Under the pieces are notes generated by a model. The model worked only from the letters and a program-made list of their open reading frames with translations. It was not told the DNA's origin and searched no databases. Below are positions 35,446 to 47,850 of a stretch of DNA of 64,000 bases, piece by piece. The stretch is from the NCBI GenBank assembly GCA_015039465.1, contig MU130012.1, forward strand, positions 43,689-107,688. Direction: 5' to 3'. This DNA comes from Phlegmacium glaucopus. Its lineage: Eukaryota; Basidiomycota; Agaricomycetes; Agaricales; Cortinariaceae. Both the position numbers and the translations under genes were made by a program. The stretch's first letter is position 1, and the number at the start of each line of letters is the position of its first letter.

Positions 35446-35986
35446 TTAGTGATGGAAAAGTTTGGTTCAGTTTGGGGTGTATTGCTGAACCATGAACCTG
35501 GTTTGAACCAGTTTGAACCTCTATGGCCTGGGAAATTTTTTGAAAGCCTTATTTTGACCTTAAAACTTTTGGAAACAGTAACATCTATCTCATCTATATA
35601 ATAAACATATAAGGAGTTCTTATTCAAGGTAGTATCTGTGCCACAAAGTCTCTTCTCCAGTGTAAGACATTGTGTGAACTTTGGATTGATGCTATTTGGC
35701 ACATCAGAATTACTGTTTTTGGTCAAATCAAAGCCAGGCATGGCTGTAGATAGAGGTATACCAAATTTAGAATAAGATTTTTGATTTTTTTTTTGTCAGT
35801 AGCTCAATTTTATCTATTTTTCTCTGGGACTTGGTCTTCTGAAATATTGTGGTTCAAACTGGTTCAAACCAGCATCTCAACAGCCAAACCCTGAACTGAA
35901 CCTGTAGGTTTGGTTCAGCTATTTTACAGAACCATGAACTGAACTCTAGGTTCAGTTTGGGATGAACCAAAGTTTTCCATCACTAA
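35446..35986. mobile_element. Small element with inverted termini and GGTTC-type interior
   Basis: The ends are inverted: 35446 starts TTAGTGATGGAAAAGTTTGG and 35986 ends with its near reverse complement (AAAGTTTTCCATCACTAA). The 541-bp interior is rich in GGTTCA/TGAACC, like the tracts at 1200-1360 and 2350-2530. No transposase. A target duplication is not clear. Confidence 0.55.
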
Positions 35987-36489
35987 ATATGGTTGTGGTG
36001 GGTTGAAGATTACAAGCTTGAGTAGAACTTGTGATCATTGACAGGAAAGGCTGGGTATTGATAATCATATGTTAAATGAGCAAGGGACTCAGTGTAATTG
36101 TATCTCAGGCTTGTACTGAAGCTATGGTTGTGGGATTTGTGGCCACTTATCCACAAGAGAAGCTTCCATTGTTCAGATGCTTTTGTGGTAACTGATCAGT
36201 GTTTGAGTCTGACACTTGATTTAAAGTCTATGAGCTCATGGTCTTACATGAACCATCTATGTCCCCTCTCACTGCCCAATTAAGCTGGTTATTTGGGGTC
36301 TTGGGCAGAAGCCAGCTTTCCTTGAGCCCAACAAGTGGCAAGCCCATACTAGTAGGACATCTTGAACTCATTGACATGTACCATTCATTTACTTAAACTC
36401 TGGTTCAGAAAAAGTGGCTGAGTGTGACATTTGTCAGCATATTTCCTTACTTGGGTAAAAACAGAGATTATACAAGATCGCGCCATTCC

Positions 36490-37735
36490 TTGCAGTCTAT
36501 GTATAAAGTAATATTTTTACATGTATTTGAGCAAATATGTACAGTCATTGTTGGTTTAGTAATGAAATGTGCTATTGTGCACCAATATTGATTGGTAGCA
36601 TGGGTAAAAAGCTCAAAAGTTGCCATCATGAAAATTGTTAAGGGATGTAGCCTAGTGCAATGGTCAAACCATGACACTTGCTAACTTAGAGAGAAGGATG
36701 TTGCTGGGAACCAAGTTTATATCAAGGTGTCATTCTAGGACGACACCTGCTACATTATATACATTTACATAGATGGACCCAGGTAACTACCCTAGGCCCA
36801 GGTAACAACATGACATGAGAAAATAGAAGTAGGGCCCACACATTCCTAAGAATGTGTGTGATAAGTATCTACTCAGTCACACAATGTGTACAGTACTAAG
36901 TAAGGGATGGTGAGTGGTAATCTCATTAGTCCATGTGTGATATGGTATACAACTAAGAGAGGGTGGGATGGAGTATGTAGTGAATAGGTATAGGTGTATG
37001 TAGTGTCCTCTTACAAAAATAAAGTGGACTTGGAAATCACTTGCCTGTTTTGGAAGTAGCCCTGAATTGCATCCCTGGTCAATACAATGATTCATTCAAT
37101 GTTATCATCCTCATCACTCATCCTATTCTCAATGTCTTTCACTATGATCTCTATCATTTACACTATCAACATGATCCTAAACATTTACTATCCTTTTATT
37201 CCTTGGCCAGCAATACAACAAAACCATCAATCTACTATTTGCATTGGTCATTGGCTTGAATTCAAAGATATTTATGCCCCATAATTTCAAGAATGGCCTG
37301 TCTATGGACACAACAGCTATATTTCACTATGTAAAAGGCTTTGTCATTGTTGTTGTGGCTATGGACCCACATGCCTTCCCCTCAGCTATCTACCTTGCCA
37401 TAACTCACTCCTGGATCTCACTCATCCCCCTATCCTCACTTATCTACCATTTATCTTATCATTCACTGCCAGAACCAACATTCACGTGGTACCTAGATCC
37501 TTCCCACCCTCTTTATCACACTTTAGGAAGTGCAGGATGATCATGACTAGGCAGGAGTTGCAGATGAATCAGCTGCAGAGGATTATTCTCGCAGTATGTC
37601 AAGTGTTATCAAGCTGTGTGACATGGGATCATGGGCAAGTGGTATTTTCTCAGGAACAGGGCTGCACCTTTCAAGTGTTGACTCAGGACCTTTCACATTT
37701 TGACATGACCACACAGCTATAGAGTTAATATATTT
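36490..37735. repeat. Repeat similar to the inverse of 43700-44390
   Basis: Two stretches (about 36530-36640 and 37020-37735) match the reverse complement of about 43700-44390, which lies inside the second PIF/Harbinger-like element. This block is probably a fragment of a related element. The short ORFs in it carry no known motif. Confidence 0.6.
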
Positions 37736-37920
37736 TTGCTATTGGACTGTGCACACTTGTAAGGGTGACTAAGAGTCTGTTCGGTATCCATATTCGGTTT
37801 GAATATGAATAATGAATATGAGTTTGATGGCATCCGGCTGGTTCCAGTGATTGCCAAATTGAGCAGGACTGTCACGCATGCCTTATCAGTAAATCTCTCA
37901 GGATCTTATCGGTGCATGTT

Positions 37921-39245
37921 ATGCCCCCTCCTCCTCGAGAAACTTGACAGCGGCAGTTATTACTAGCCGCTGCATATGTAATAAATGTTATTGGTATTGC
38001 TACTACCCTCTATACATCCCCGCTTTACTGGAAACAAGACTACCACACCTCAAAACTATCTGGTGCAGAATGGGTTGAAGAACTGATCTATGGTCATCCA
38101 GATTGTATTTGGACAGAGCTTGGGATGAGTGTACACATTTTCCTGGCTCTAGTTGAAGAACTCCGTTCCATCTGCTACCTTGAAGACAGCAAGCATGTCT
38201 CTCTCAAGGAGCAGGTTGCCATCTTTCTCTACATCTGTGTAACTGGCCTTTCAATTTGGCACGTTGGTGAGCGCTTTCAGCGTTCAAATGAAACAATTTC
38301 AATGTGAATATTTTCTGATCAACAAGACATTTGAGCTGAGCAATGTGATAGATACTTTTGCAGAATTCTTGATGTGCTTTCGTCAGGACCTTTCTACAAA
38401 AAATATGTCCAGCTTCCAAGTGTGCATGACCCCATACCTGATTATCTCAAGAATGCGAAATTCAGTCCATGGTTCGACAATGCAATTGGAGCAATGGATG
38501 GGATGCATATCAATTGCTGTCCATCTGCAGAGGAACAGCATGCAGCAAGGAATAGTAAAGGCACAGTTTCCCAAAATTGCCTCGCTTGTGTTTCATTCAC
38601 AATGAAGTTTGTCTACTTTGTTAGTGGATGGGAAGGGTCAGCTGCCGATGCCACTATGTATGCCCACTCCTGTCTCAGCAATCTCACAATTCCCCCAGGA
38701 AAATCCTATCTTGCAGATGCAGGATTTGGTATCTGTGATTCCCTATTGGTCCTATACTGTGGTGTTCGCTACCATCTTGCTGAGTGGGGACGTGCTAATA
38801 CTAGGTATTCAATTTATTGAGAATTTTTTAATAATGTACTGAGTACAAAATATATAGGCCCAAGAATCGTGAGGAGCTCTTCAACCTGCGTCATGCTTCA
38901 GCTCGAAATATTGTTGAACACATTTTTGGTGTAATAAAAAAACGATGGGGAATCCTTACTCGTCCACCACAGTTTCCAATGACAATTCAAGCAAAGGTTC
39001 CTCCTGCCCTTGCTGCGTCTCACAACTTTATCATGGACCATGATCCTGGGGATATTGACAGATACCTTGAAGACAATGAAAATGACTTTGATCCAAATCC
39101 TGGTCAGCCTATTGAGAATGAATTTGGGACATTGGCAAATTCTGCAGTCACTCGTGCAGAGAAGGATAGGTCAACAGTAGAGAGGGATCGTATTTCACAA
39201 GAAATGTGGGAGGATTATGAGCAGGTAGTATGGATGAGGGAATGA
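37921..39245 (+). CDS. PIF/Harbinger DDE transposase (HARBI1-like nuclease)
   Basis: Three inferred exons with introns near 38304-38362 and 38804-38859. The nuclease core has GAMDGMHI (first Asp, about 38490), GWEGSAADATMY (second Asp, about 38628), LADAGFG (about 38713) and the Glu-bearing NIVEHIFGVIKKRW after the second intron (about 38909). The N-terminal half (KHVSLKEQVAIFLY, GERFQRSNETIS) matches the helix-turn-helix part typical of fungal members. The likely ATG at 37921 is followed by an in-frame TGA at 37945-37947, so either the start lies further downstream or this copy has one nonsense change. The C-terminus is acidic and ends at 39245. Confidence 0.85.
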
Positions 39246-39366
39246 AGGAATTTCAAGGAAAATTGTAATGAATGTAGTGTATATGAAAGAATGAATTATT
39301 GAATGGAGCTATAGATGGTGAAAGAGAAGTATGACATTGGAAAGAGGGGTAGTGTTACCACAAATA

Positions 39367-40373
39367 TTAAAATACCATGACGCCAAGTTGCTCCAGTTGG
39401 ATACGGACCCACTCCTTGCAAACATCAGTTTCAGTCAAGGCAGTGTATATATCAGCCGCGGTACGATCATTCCTGAGGAAGTCTATGAATGCTACCTGCT
39501 GACCTAGGGTGAGCCAGTCTGCCTCAAGGCGGATGACAGCAGAGACAGCATTTGTGCGGCGGACAGGCGATGGCTGCATGACAGGAGCCGGTGGTGCAAG
39601 TGCAGCTGAGATATCATTGCCAAAGCCTACAAGTGATGCAGACATGCTCTGCAGGGCAGTGGTGCCATGTGATGCTCAAATGCGCTTGGGAGCAGGTTGG
39701 GAAGGGGTTGCTGGCTCTGTGGCGGCTGAGGCTATCAATACTACTTTTAGATGAAGAGTTTTAAAAGGAAGGGTTAACAAATGACATACCTCTTCGTTGT
39801 CTGAATTGTCAAGATCTTGGGAGTCGGATGATGAAGCTGGAGGGGGAGTGGGCTCAGGAGAGGACAAGCGGTCGCTGTCATCAATTGGGGTGGGAGCTCC
39901 AGCGATTGGATAGAAGACATGGGCACCGGCAGGAGTGAAGGGCATGATTGAAGCGACCTTGCTTCCACCCCTTGTTCCTAAACGGCTTTGCCTCAGGATG
40001 CTTCTTGACATAGTCATCCCAAGATGAGGCAGAATTGGCAGTGATGCTGGCACCAGTGTCGTCATCCCATACCCAGCCAGAGACTAATTGGATCGCCCGA
40101 ATGATGCGGTAAATCTTCCAGAACTACATCCATTCAAATGAGGATCAGAAAAAAGAAAGAAAACAGTGGTAAACCTACTGAGATCCACTTGGTGTGAGTA
40201 CTTTTGACAGTTTTAACGAGGCCACGCTCATGAAGAGGGGCAATTTGGCTGACAGCCCACTGGAAGGTGGTTGTTTTGAAGTTCCCGCCATCCCCAGCTT
40301 CTGCTTTGTTGTCCTCGAGAAAGTTGACTAAAGCAGTCTCTTCAGCAGCGGTCCAAACAGCTCCAGCGGGCAT
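39367..40373 (-). CDS. Myb/SANT-like DNA-binding partner of the Harbinger element
   Basis: Starts MPAGAVWTAAEETALVNFL at 40373 and shows a trihelix/Myb-like segment ending KSTHTKWIS before an intron near 40080-40180. A second exon encodes a Trp-rich stretch (SGWVWDDDTGASI) and KPFRNKGW. Ser/Pro-rich and helical regions follow to the stop near 39367. In this superfamily the Myb-like protein brings the transposase to the termini. The frame changes near 39975, so either one more small intron or a frameshift is present. Confidence 0.7.
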
Positions 40374-40623
40374 TGTGGATAGAAGTGAGTGAGGGGTTGG
40401 TGGGGTGTTAAAGATCAATATGACGAGCATATTTTGAGGTTATAATGTAGAGACCACGGTGCAAAAATGCGTAAACGGTGCATACAAGGCGTGCGGATGT
40501 ATCTAATCAGGTGTGACAATCTGTGACGCGATTTTATTCAGAGCGCTGGAACCAGCCGGATGCCATCAAACTCATATTCATTATTCATATTCAAACCGAA
40601 TATGGATACCGAACAGACTCTAA

Positions 40624-41040
40624 ATGTTGGTTGGTCCAGATCAGGATTGGGAGTTTATCCAAAATTTGGGAGTTTGGTCAGGGCCAAACATAACCAATAA
40701 TTGGGTCAAATCCAGGCATACTAGCAGAAGATCCAAAGTTAATAAAATTATAAGTATTGACTACAAATAACTCACCTAGCAGGAGATCCAAGGAGGAAAG
40801 GATGGGGATCTCTGCTAGGATGGGAAAGTATTTAAATATGAATATGGACATAATGGACATATGAAAATAAATAAATAATGGTGTGATAATAAAATAATTA
40901 AAATGTCATATGAGAATAAATAAAATAACAAGTCAAAGTTCCATTTGGGTTTGGGTCTGAATGAAAGTTGGAAGTAAAGAGAGTCAGGACCAGGCCTGAA
41001 TGAAGGTTGGGAGAGGAGATGTTAAGGTTGACAGTGGGGT
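40624..41040. repeat. Repeat whose minus strand matches the plain complement of part of 1-650
   Basis: The reverse complement of about 40690-40980 contains ATCCTTTCCTCCTTGGATC and TGCTAGGTGA, which are found with small differences when 1-650 is complemented without reversal. Spacer sequence next to the Harbinger right border; no gene. Confidence 0.65.
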
Positions 41041-41213
41041 GGGATGTACAGGTTGCCAACTGGTTGGTCCACTTGCTGATTCAGTTGAGCCAACAGCCAG
41101 TTGAGATATTTTTCCTGAGCCGATATAGGAGACTTGAGTCCTCACACTCAATCAGTTCTGGATGGGTGTTGGTCAAGAAGTAAATCCTGATCAGGTGGTG
41201 TAGGTAGAACAGA

Positions 41214-41690
41214 GTGTCCCCTTACAACACTGCCTTTTCTTCTTTTCTCTCACACTTTGACATCTTACTTCCATTGTTCTTTTCTTCTCACAGCTGCTGT
41301 CTCTTCATCTTTCTTCCTTTTGACAGTGCATATTTCTTTCTTTTTATTGTTCTACATAGCCTTATCCTTAGGGTATAAATACTGCTCTTTTGTACCAGGA
41401 TAGGTAGTTCACCTCAATTCAGTTCTTAGTCCTTAACTATCATCATCTCAGTGGAATTCCAGTGAATCCCTCCCTCAAGTTCACTTTTTCAGCCTTTCAT
41501 CTGTTACTGTCCCCTACTGTCAATTGGTATAGTCTTACTGAAGATGCTCTCTTATTCATCCTCATCCTCATCCTCTACTCTCACCTCAGTCACCTTTCAA
41601 GTGTGTTATAAGTCAAGGTTATACCTTCCCTAAGTGGACAGCAGGGAGGTTTTTGACTTAAAGACTGGCCCATTGCTCTCTGGTTGGTGT
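41214..41690 (+). mobile_element. Solo-LTR-like sequence
   Basis: About 480 bp with a TATA box (GGGTATAAATACTGCTC, about 41370). It recurs in inverted orientation at 43186-43690. It starts near a TGT, but the exact ends are degraded. No internal retrotransposon genes lie beside it, so it reads as a solo LTR. Confidence 0.6.
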
Positions 41691-42047
41691 TTATAGTAAC
41701 ACAAACAATGATTTATAGTGCTCTCAACAGGCTGTCCAGATAACCTGCCAAAATGCTAAGGGAGTGGCTGTGTTGGACCCCTGAGCCTCAATATCAACAG
41801 TTTCCAGGTTGGCTGAATAGCTATGTCTTCCCACTAGTAGGCCAATCTTGCCACACACTCATTCTACATCTGTTCTTTCTCCTTCTCCTCTTGTTGCAAG
41901 TATCTTCTAAGCTCTTCCATCCATATCAAATTGTCACACACCAGCATGATGAGCTTGTCTCACATGGTAGCATTGGTATACTCTGCATCCTCATCAACCT
42001 TTGAGAACCAGGAGACTGTGGGACAACTTGACAGAAAATTGCTCACT
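41691..42047. other. Spacer between LTR-like sequence and the second DNA transposon
   Basis: One 83-residue ORF (41753-42004) without recognisable motifs. It ends at the ACT target site of the next element. Confidence 0.4.
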
Positions 42048-43006
42048 AGGTGCCATCAAAGTTGAGCTGCAGATTTGCAGTTTCTGCAGTTTCCAGCTGC
42101 AGCTGTAGATGTGACTTTACATAATATTCTCATGTGCATGTGCTATAAATTGTTGTTTGTGTTGTTATATAACACTAACATCAGGAAAAACACTTTTGCC
42201 CTAAGACAGTCTAAGGACACTCTAAAATACTCTTAGACACCCCCAGAGCTCTTAGAGCCTTAGAGCTCCAAGAGTGCTCTAAGAAGGTACTATTCCAATG
42301 TCTTTTTTTTGAAAACTCAGAGGGTGTCCTAGGTATGTCCTGGGTATGTCCTGGGGCAACCTAAGAGTGTCCTGAGGCAACCTGAGAGCATCCCTGAGGC
42401 AGCCTTAGTCCCTTTATATCTGATGCTAGAACCAGATATTTGAATAGTCTCACACAACAGAATAATAATAATATAATAAAATAATATTCAATTATTTTAA
42501 ACATCATATATACTAGTAATAAAATAATAATAAAATAGTGATACAAAGTTATATACTAGTACTATAATACTGGGGGAAGTAGGAAATAAGAAAACAAAAT
42601 TGTGGGTGGTTTATATATCTTTTGGATGGCGCACAGACCATTGGTCACATGATCAAAAATAAGCATGATTTCGAGCATATGGTGCTGGGTCAGGGTAGAT
42701 TACATAAAATTCCAAAAAAGGAAATTTTTAAAGGTGGTAGAGAATTGTTTTAGGACCCTGAATATGTTTAAATTATATTAATAGCAGCTCTCCTTATTGA
42801 GAAAATTGCAAAATACTTTTCTGGACATGGCGGTTGAATATTGTCTAGCAAAATTCATAAATTCTAAGGGACTCCCAGGGCCTCTTGATGTGATTTAATC
42901 CAGATGGTCAATACACCAGGATACACTAAAGGTGTCCTGAGCAAATGTATGACACTCAAATTTTTATCTATGCTGTCCTAGGTTGTCCTGAGGTGTCCTT
43001 GGATAG

Positions 43007-43174
43007 CATCAGGAAAAACACTTTAGCTCTAAGACACTCTAGCTACTCTGGGAGTCTCTCAGACCAACCTCAAAAAAATAAATATGTTTCAAATGCATTT
43101 TTTTAGTGATTTGTACACTTAAATTTTTGAGGTCGCTCTGAGAGACTCTTAGAGCCAAAGTGTTTTTCCTGATG
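43007..43174. mobile_element. 168-bp MITE nested in the second transposon
   Basis: The 28-bp ends (43007-43034 and 43147-43174, starting CATCAGGAAAAACACTTT) are inverted with one mismatch. A related end occurs at 42179, suggesting a family. No target duplication is evident. Confidence 0.75.
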
Positions 43175-43185
43175 AACCAGAGGGT

Positions 43186-43690
43186 AGTGGACCAGTCTTT
43201 AGGTCAAGAGACTCCCTGTTATTCGTTTAGGGAAGGCTTAGCCTTAGACTTGTAACACACAGAGGTAGGGGGAAAGAATAGAGAAGAGAAGGATGAGGAT
43301 GAATGAGAAAGAGTCTTCAGTAAGACTATAGCAGTTGACAGTAGGTTGACAGTAAAGGACTGAAAAAGCGAACTTAGAGGGAGGAATTCACTGGAATTCC
43401 ACTGAGAAGATGACTGTTGGGGAGTAAGAATGAATTGATATGAACTGAGGGGAACTACCTATCCTGGTACAAAAGAGCAGTATTTATACCCTAAGGATGA
43501 GGCTATGTAGAACAATAAAAGAAAGAAGTACACGCTGTCAAAGCAAGAAAGATAAAGAGAGGACAGCTGCTAGAAGAAAAGAACAATGGAATAGAAGAAG
43601 GAACAATAAAAAAATATCTGTAAAGTGTCAAAGTGCGAGAGAAAAGAAGAGAAGGCAGTGTACATAGTCCAATAGCAAAAATATATCAAC
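43186..43690 (-). mobile_element. Solo-LTR-like sequence, inverted relative to 41214-41690
   Basis: The reverse complement follows 41214-41690 closely, including the TATA region and the phrase CTGCTCTTTTGTACCAGGAT. It is inserted inside the 5.4-kb transposon. Confidence 0.65.
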
Positions 43691-44371
43691 TCTATAGGCA
43701 TGTGGTCATGTCAAAAATGTGAAAGGTCCTGAGTCAACACTTGAAAAGCACAGCCTTGTTCCCAAGAAAACACTACTTGCCCATGATCCCATGTCGCGCA
43801 GCCTTGATAACACTTGATACACTGTGAGAATAATCCTCTGCTGCTGATTCATCTGCAATTCCTGCTTAGTCGTGATCCTCCTGGACTTCCTAAGTTGTCA
43901 TAAAGGGGGTGGGAAGGCTTCATGTACTGCGTGAATGATGGTTTTGGCAGTGAATGATAAGATAAGAGGTAGATAATCGAGGATAGGGGACTGAGTGCGA
44001 TCCAAGAGCGAGGGATGGCAAGATAGATGGCTGAAGCAAAAACTTGTGGGTCCATAGCCACAACAACAATGACAAAGCCTCTGACATAATGGGAGATGTG
44101 GCTGGTGTGTCCATAAAGAGGCTGTTCTTGAAATGATGGACCAAAGATATGATCAAACACGAGCTGATGACCAATGTGAATAGTAGATTGATCGCTTTGT
44201 TGGATCACTAGCCAATGATAATGTTGAACGAATGATTTTATTGACCAGGAACGCAATTCAGGGCCACTTCCAAAATAGGTAAGTGAATTCAAAGTCCGCT
44301 TATTTTCATGATGGCAACTTTTAAGCTTTATTCTCATGCTACCAATCAGTATTGGTGCACGATAGCGCAAT

Positions 44372-45742
44372 GTGCAGTCACAGATTGATTACCAACACCA
44401 CCGTGATACAATGGGCCGTGAAACCTTGCATAACCAAGCACTTGAGGGCTACATCAAACATATCACCCTCAGGGACAACATGACACCTCCTACTCAGCTT
44501 GATATCGTACATGCATGCATCCAGCTTCTAAATGACATTGACATGTATCAAAAAATTTAAGACACCTGTTATCTGAATCCTCGAACACACATTCCAATGG
44601 CTGGCTCTCTTCATATGGCTTGGGAATATGCAAATGATCCAGCTCACCATTACCTCTTTGTCCAAATGCTTTGCGTCTCTCCATATGTCTTTGCTGTGAT
44701 TCTTGGGTTGATTAAAGATCATCAAGTATTCCGCAATGACTCCAAATCCCAATGTACCCCAATCACCAGTTGATTTCCAGTTGGCAGTAACACTGTTCTG
44801 CTTGGGGCATTTTGGAAACACTGCATCCTTGATTGATGTAGCTCAAGAGGCTGGATGCTCAACAGGATCTGTTGAGGAGTTCACTGACCATTGCTTCAAA
44901 GCAATTGAATCCCTTCATGATATCTTTGTCCACCCTTTGATAGCAGAGGAGAAAGAGACTGAGAAGAGATGGATGGATGAGCATATGGGATTTTGGGGAT
45001 CATGGCGTGATGGATGGGTAATGTATGATGGCACCATTGTGGTTCTTTATGCATGTCCTGGTCATGATGGGGATGCATATTATACACGGAAGTCAAATTA
45101 TGGCCTAAATTTACAGGTATGCCTTGTTGTTTTAATCCTATCTAAATTTAATTCTGTAAGGTTGGCAATGTACCTTCCAATCTTTTCATTGTTGATTATT
45201 CATCACATGGATTTACGGGCTCTGCTCATGATGCAACCACATTTGAGCATACAGGTGCTCACCAGCATGCTGACTGGTTTTTTGAAGGAGAAGAATTTGT
45301 GTGGGCAGATTCTGCCTACACACTTAACAAATGGACCATAGCTGTACATCGCAAGCCAGCTTCCCTGCATCTAGAAAACACAATTTTTGACAAGGCGGTA
45401 GCTCATGTTCGGGTACATTCAGAGCACTGTATGGGAGCCCTTAAAGGCCATTTTCAATGCCTTCGTGCATTACGTGTCAACATAAACTCTCCAGACGACC
45501 ATATTCGTGCCTGCCGCTGGATTACAATCACAATTATCCTTCATAATCTCATCATAGATGTCAAGGAAACTGTCAGTGGTCAACAATTTCAACCCACACA
45601 TACTCATGTTGAGGAGCAGGAGGATGCTGGAGTTAACAATGAAGAAAATGAGGATGAGGACCTAGATGAGGGCGAAGCAAAGCGACACCAACTTATAGCA
45701 GAACTCCTTGCTTTCCGTCAAACCCAGAGTATCACATTTTAA
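44372..45742 (+). pseudogene. DDE transposase of the second PIF/Harbinger-like element
   Basis: The N-terminal part (44372-44740) has an in-frame TAA at 44558-44560, and its reading frame changes near 44745. From 44750 the frame is open. It encodes helix-turn-helix-like sequence (SLIDVAQEAGCSTGSVEEF), MYDGTIVVLY with the first catalytic Asp (about 45024), and NYGLNLQ before an intron near 45117-45164. After the intron come GFTGSAHDATTFEH with the second Asp, WADSAYTL, and the Glu-bearing VRVHSEHCMGALKGHF (about 45412). The acidic tail ends at 45742. The core is readable but the gene is broken. Confidence 0.75.
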
Positions 45743-45798
45743 TTAATAAATCTATCTATGATCTACATTGATCCAAATTAAGCCCATAATGAGAGTGC

Positions 45799-47234
45799 TT
45801 ACTCGCTGTTAATGATTTCAATATCACTACTACTTTCCATCTCCTCATCAAGCTTATTGTAGTCCCAGTCAGGTGAGCTCTGAGGTTTTGGGGATGGTGG
45901 GGGTGTTGTGGAGGCACGACGTGCCTTGTTACGAGTAATCAGCTTTCTTTTACGGTCATAGGTATCTTGCAAAATTGTCCCAGCTTCCTTCTCCCAAAGA
46001 GGAAGCATCTGGTCTTCAATATCAAGTTTTTGATGCTTGTATGTGACCTCTTCAACATGCCAAGCTTGAGTAAGCTCAAAGGTCTTTCTGGAGATTTAGG
46101 TCTTGCATTGGCGCGATGGTAAGATAAGAAATGAAACACACACCTGCTCATCTCGGTGAATACATCTTCAAGTCCAGATTGATGTTTGGTGCTGAGGGGT
46201 TTAATACCCAAGTGAGCCTTTTTAACTGCATCTTCAAGCTTGATGGAGCCAAATGATGAAGCCTTCAGGGCTCTTGAAGGGGTCTTGGATGCAACCTTGG
46301 GGTTTTCCTTGTTTTGGGCACCATGAGGTGCGACAGGGGTGGGAGTAGCAGGTACAACTGTGGCTGCAATGACAGGAGCAGTAGGTTCAACAACCTCATG
46401 CTCAACTGCAAGATTTAGAGCATTGGAAGCTCCCAGTGGAACCTGAGGATGAGGAGGGTAGGAAAGGTCCACGAGAGCGGGATCAATGATAGGGGTGACT
46501 ACCCATTGAGCCTGGGTCTGTGCTGGAGCCTGGTAATGGACCGTTCTACGACCTTAGGGACCAACACCAGTAGTCACCACAGGTGGGTTGAAATTCAGGC
46601 GGGTGCATAGCAAACAGTGGAGTTCCGCAAAGTAAGGGAACTCGCCAATGATTTCCTCTAGAGACAATGTTTCAGATCTTGAGAACTTTTATAATTAAAT
46701 GATTTAGGCTTACCCCAAATGTTCTTTTCCCTCTCCATAGTACCACCATCAGGACCAGTGGCAGGGATGTAGCAGTCAGCATACTTGTGATGAGCATCCT
46801 CATTATCTGCTTCATTTTCTGGATGGAGACCACCACCAGTTTGGATCAAGCGGGCAGCATGGTTCCGATATGCCTTCTTCAAGCTATAGAATAGATTATA
46901 TAGGGTCATAAACATATTAAAAGTGGACTTACATGTCCCATTTCGATTGGGTTTGTTTCCCAGCTGTATCACCATCAATTATGAAGGTGGCAGGGATGAC
47001 TACCTGTGCAACACGTTTGAAGACTGCAACCTTGCTGTCGGCACTGGTATTCTGAATTTGTTCACATCAGACCACATTTCCAGGCATAAAAATAGAACCT
47101 ACATCTTCCTTTGCCTTCCCAATCATAGCATTTTTATTTTCATCGGCTTGGGCCAAGTCAATAAGTCTCCAGACGAGGGTGGGGCTCCAGTGGATGCTGG
47201 GAACCTTTGGCTTTTTTTTGGATTTCAGGGGCAT
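45799..47234 (-). pseudogene. Accessory DNA-binding-type ORF of the second element
   Basis: Starts MPLKSKKKPKVPSIHWSPTL near 47234 and has an in-frame TGA at 47067-47069. It continues through exons around 46658-46978 (KAYRNHAARLIQTGGGL, HHKYADCYIPATGPDGGT) and 45939-46472, and ends near 45799 with an acidic tail. Fungal Harbinger-like elements often carry such a second, Myb-like or coiled-coil gene convergent to the transposase. At least one stop and uncertain splicing mark it as decayed. Confidence 0.55.
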
Positions 47235-47445
47235 GACAAGTGAGTGTATTGACAGTTAATGATGTTAAATGAATGTGGGGGGTCAGTATTAAGGAGTGGG
47301 GCTGAAGAGAGATGGTTGAGAGGAGATGCAGCTAGCCTGAGACAAAGCAACGTGTGTCATGACCAATTGTGACCAATGACCAATCTGCAGCTGCAGCTTG
47401 AAACTGCAGAAACTGCAAATCTGCAGCTCAACTTTGACGGCACCT

Positions 47446-47850
47446 ACTGTGAGACTCAGACTGTGGTAATTTACCATGAAAAATATAGAAATATAGAAAT
47501 GAAGGAAATAGGAACAACAAATGTGGTGATTCTGAAAGGTAGAAAATTACAACATTAATTGTAGGAATCAATTCCTATGATTACTGTGGATATTTGCAAT
47601 AGAAATCAATGTAGTTTTCAAGAAAAAAATTACAACAGTTAAGGTAGGAACTACTGGGGTAAAACACAACAAAAAAAACAATGTTATTTGTAGGAATCAA
47701 TTCCAGTAGTTACTGTAGATATTTACAATAAAAAAGTAATGACATGGGGAGGAAAAATTTACAATGCTTAAAGTAGGAATTTAGTAGGGTAAAATACAAC
47801 TAAAAAGATAAAAAATTATATCATTGCTTCAACTTAGTTTTTTGATTGTA
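47446..47850. other. AT-rich spacer, no gene
   Basis: Contains two similar phrases around AGGAATCAATTCC (47566 and 47692), an old tandem duplication of about 125 bp. Nothing coding is seen. Confidence 0.45.

Larger units (their letters stand above)
37773..40620 (+). mobile_element. PIF/Harbinger-type DNA transposon with perfect 75-bp terminal inverted repeats
   Basis: The 75-bp ends at 37773-37847 and 40546-40620 are identical in inverted orientation (beginning GAGTCTGTTCGGTATCC). They are flanked by a TAA duplication at 37770-37772 and 40621-40623, the 3-bp TWA-type target expected for PIF/Harbinger. The element is 2848 bp and carries a DDE transposase on the plus strand and a Myb/SANT-like gene on the minus strand, the classical two-gene layout. 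Identical ends and an exact target duplication suggest recent movement. Confidence 0.93.
42048..47445 (+). mobile_element. Second PIF/Harbinger-like transposon, 5.4 kb, with nested insertions
   Basis: Inverted ends begin AGGTGCCATCAAAGTTGAGC (42048) and finish with its near reverse complement at 47445. The flanks carry ACT on both sides (42045-42047, 47446-47448). The ends are diverged at several positions. Inside are a DDE transposase remnant on the plus strand, a second ORF on the minus strand, an inverted LTR-like segment (43186-43690) and a 168-bp MITE (43007-43174). It is older than the element at 37773. Confidence 0.8.
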
